6,651 nucleotides of DNA from Bacteroidales bacterium UBA6346 (GTDB lineage Bacteria > Bacteroidota > Bacteroidia > Bacteroidales > UBA932), in contig DJSA01000059.1 in assembly GCA_002438905.1 (NCBI GenBank), forward strand, positions 1 through 6,651. Direction: 5' to 3'. The translations under genes and the position numbers were made by a program. Each line of letters starts with the position of its first letter. Position 1 is the first letter of the stretch. Below the pieces are notes generated by a model, which was not told where the DNA came from, did not search any database, and was given only the letters and a program-made list of their open reading frames with translations. Of the stretch, positions 4,409 through 6,651 are shown in pieces.

Positions 4409-6589
4409 TTACCTGATATCCATTTCGTCTATAAGATATCCCGCTCCACCGAACTTATCGACGATGAACAGCACATAACGAATATCCACATTGATGCACC
4501 GCTGTAGATTAGGCTCGAACATGATGTCCGAACTCATCGACTCCCAGTTGCCATCGAACGCCAGACCTATGAGTTCGCCCTTTGCATTCATAATCGGAGA
4601 GCCTGAGTTGCCTCCCGTGATGTCGTTGTTGCTCAGGAAGCAGGTGGCCATACGGCCGTCTTTCATTGCATACTGACCGAAATCCTTATCGTAGTAAAGT
4701 TCCTTCAGTTTTTCCGGAACCACGAATTCCCAGTTGTCCGGGTCTTCCTTCTCCATTACTCCAGCGAGGGTCGTATAGTATTCATACTCAATGGCATCGG
4801 CAGGAGAGTAGCCCATCACATTGCCGTAGGTCAGCCTCATCGTGAAGTTTGCGTCAGGGTAGGATGGCTGTCCCTTCTTCCATTCCAGCAGTCCTGCGGT
4901 GTAGGCTTTCTTTCCTTCTTTTGCCTTGGCGCGGAGCGCCTTGATCTCGTTGTTATTCTCGACATATTTCATCCCAAACGCCTGGTAAAGTTTGAATGCT
5001 GGGTCTTCACGAAGCTCAAGAATCCCTTTCTCGGATGTTTCAGCCTTTCTGAATGCCTCCACGGCTTTCTCCTCAGAAGTGAATGCGCTCTGCGAAAAGA
5101 GTGTGTCCACATATCCCTTAAGCCGTTCCTCGCTGAAATCGGAGATTATCCAGTTTTCCTTGTTTACATTCTGGTGATACAGGCGAAGGAGAGCTTCAGT
5201 GATTTTCCTGTCCGTTGGAAGAGAGTAGTCCTTGTAGAACTCGTCCATCTGATCCATTGCCGCCCCGAGCGCGAGGGTGCTGTCAGAAGTCTCTTTCATC
5301 GTCGAGAAATATGCTGCGAAAGACGATGCGGCAATGTTGCTGATTTCGCTGCGGTAGACTGTCTCGAAAAGCCAGGTGGAAAGCAGGCTCGCGTCTCTTG
5401 AACCGTTCACGGCGGAGGCAATCTCGTCAAGCGCAGTTCCGTATTTCTCTGTACGACCGGCATCTGCAGCAACCCACTCACGGAATCCGTCTTCCTCAAG
5501 CATCGTCCTGCCGATGACATCAAGTTTCTCAAATGCCAGTTTCATTCCCTGCCACTTCTTCCATCCATTGGATGAGCTGCTGTACTTGCTCGCATACTGA
5601 ATCTTAACCTTCGGATCCGCAAGCATATCCTCCATCATAATGTCCTGGCGCAGTGTCCTCGCCTCGATGCGGATGTCGTTCTCCGCAAGCATCTCTTTCA
5701 GTTCGTCGGACGTTGCAAAGCGGTTCGTGCGTCCAGGGTAGCCCATAATCATTGTGAAATCTCCTTCCTTCACGCCCTTGAGCGAGATTTTCAGGTGGTT
5801 CTTCGGTTTGAGCGGGACATTCTCGGCGCTATAGTCTGCCGGTTCGTTGTCGGCTCCGGCATAGACGCGGAACATAGAGAAGTCGCAGGTGTGACGAGGC
5901 CACATCCAGTTGTCGGTGTCTGCCCCGAACTTTCCGATTGATGAAGGCGGTGCTCCGACAAAACGTACGTCGCGATAGATCTTGTAGACAATGAGATAGA
6001 AGAGATTGTCGTTGTAGTATGGGACAACCGTTGAGGTGCAGTGCGCATGTTCGCTGTCTGATGCCTTCACGAGTTCTTCTTTCTTGTCAGCCAATGCCTT
6101 TGCAACGAGAACATCGACATTCGCGCTGTCTTTGTATGCCTCGCGTGCCTGCGCCTCCGCAGTCGAGAGTATGTCCGTCACGTCGGTCACAGACTCAAGA
6201 AACGTGACTGTCAGCCCGTCGCAAGGGAGTTCCTCGCTGCGGTTCATCGCCCAGAAGCCGTCCTGAAGGTAGTTATGCTCCACGCTGCTGAGCGCCTGAA
6301 TGTGCGAATATCCGCAGTGGTGGTTAGTCACGAGCAGACCCTCGTCGGAAATGATCTCGCCCGTGCAGCCGCCACCGAACTGGACGATTGCATCCTTCAG
6401 CGACACCCCGTCAGCGTTGTAAATCTGTTTCGGCGCAAGCTTGCAGCCATGTTTCTTCATGTCCTTCGCATTCATCTTTTCGAGCAGCGGCAGCAGCCAC
6501 ATGCCCTCGTCCGCAGCAGCCGTAATCGCGGACCCAGTCATAACGGCCAATGCCGCAACGGCAGACATCAAAAACTTTTTCATATACAT
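4409..6589 (-). CDS. S46-family dipeptidyl-peptidase, DPP7-type
   Basis: Periplasmic serine exopeptidase that releases dipeptides from peptide N-termini, feeding amino-acid use in asaccharolytic or proteolytic Bacteroidales. The product is 726 residues, a normal length for the family. A signal peptide (MKK start, hydrophobic 6-22) probably ends at TAAA before D27; the mature start DEGMW is typical. The His region is GLLVTNHHCGY (84-94, likely H91). The Asp region is DTDNWMWPRH-T-C-DFSMFR (224-241, likely D236). The nucleophile is S662 in GGNSGSP (659-665). Residues about 270-570 form the helical cap domain. Eighteen residues past the Ser, at the site that is Arg673 in P. gingivalis DPP11, there is G680 (AFDGNWE), so preference for hydrophobic rather than acidic P1 residues is predicted, as in DPP7. 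ATG 6589 and ATG 6583 (MKKFLM) are both possible starts. The stop is TAA at 4409-4411. Confidence 0.93.
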   Translation of the reverse strand: MYMKKFLMSAVAALAVMTGSAITAAADEGMWLLPLLEKMNAKDMKKHGCKLAPKQIYNADGVSLKDAIVQFGGGCTGEIISDEGLLVTNHHCGYSHIQALSSVEHNYLQDGFWAMNRSEELPCDGLTVTFLESVTDVTDILSTAEAQAREAYKDSANVDVLVAKALADKKEELVKASDSEHAHCTSTVVPYYNDNLFYLIVYKIYRDVRFVGAPPSSIGKFGADTDNWMWPRHTCDFSMFRVYAGADNEPADYSAENVPLKPKNHLKISLKGVKEGDFTMIMGYPGRTNRFATSDELKEMLAENDIRIEARTLRQDIMMEDMLADPKVKIQYASKYSSSSNGWKKWQGMKLAFEKLDVIGRTMLEEDGFREWVAADAGRTEKYGTALDEIASAVNGSRDASLLSTWLFETVYRSEISNIAASSFAAYFSTMKETSDSTLALGAAMDQMDEFYKDYSLPTDRKITEALLRLYHQNVNKENWIISDFSEERLKGYVDTLFSQSAFTSEEKAVEAFRKAETSEKGILELREDPAFKLYQAFGMKYVENNNEIKALRAKAKEGKKAYTAGLLEWKKGQPSYPDANFTMRLTYGNVMGYSPADAIEYEYYTTLAGVMEKEDPDNWEFVVPEKLKELYYDKDFGQYAMKDGRMATCFLSNNDITGGNSGSPIMNAKGELIGLAFDGNWESMSSDIMFEPNLQRCINVDIRYVLFIVDKFGGAGYLIDEMDIR

Positions 6590-6651
6590 ATTCTAAAAAA
6601 CTTTAATAAAACGCTATGTCAAAGGGGATGAAGAAAAGGATGGGATGCAGA

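Noticed and set aside
4530..4612. DPP11 (acidic-specific) assignment for the S46 peptidase
   Set aside because: The Arg that defines DPP11 is Gly here.
6590..6651. TTGACA...TAGAAT-like promoter upstream of the S46 gene on the minus strand
   Set aside because: The spacer is 21 bp, the second box nearly touches the start codon, and it does not match the Bacteroidetes TTTG/TAnnTTTG consensus.

Overview
The window looks like a chromosomal segment from a member of the Bacteroidales, probably gut-associated. It carries a fimbrillin-type surface adhesin fused to GLUG repeats, an S46 dipeptidyl-peptidase, the Bacteroidetes form of the Mrp/ApbC P-loop ATPase, and an ATPase_2/DUF234 protein. It also has a match to the Bacteroidetes -7 promoter box (TAnnTTTG) and start codons without clear Shine-Dalgarno sequences. 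I see no rRNA, tRNA, CRISPR array, transposase or phage gene.

Layout, left to right. Bases 1-1562 (+) hold the C-terminal part of a fimbrillin/GLUG adhesin whose 5' end lies outside the window. Bases 1563-2969 (-) encode an ATPase with a C-terminal PD-(D/E)xK-like DUF234 domain. It converges on the adhesin with no base between the two stop codons, which sit in a 14-bp palindrome. Bases 2970-3163 are intergenic and hold a candidate promoter and an unusual 53-bp-period array of inverted repeats. Bases 3164-4267 (-) encode Mrp/ApbC. Bases 4268-4408 are intergenic and hold a 103-bp imperfect inverted repeat. Bases 4409-6589 (-) encode a periplasmic dipeptidyl-peptidase of DPP7 type. Bases 6590-6651 are an AT-rich upstream leader in which I find no convincing promoter.

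The three minus-strand genes are co-directional (S46 peptidase, then mrp, then ATPase) but separated by 141 and 194 bp, each gap filled with structured DNA, so a simple tight operon is unlikely. The functions are also disparate: peptide scavenging in the periplasm, Fe-S cluster handling in the cytoplasm, and an uncharacterised ATPase/nuclease-like protein. The coding genes belong to familiar families. The least explained signals are the two non-coding elements: the 53-bp hairpin array upstream of the ATPase, whose stems differ by three compensated base pairs, and the 103-bp inverted repeat upstream of mrp.
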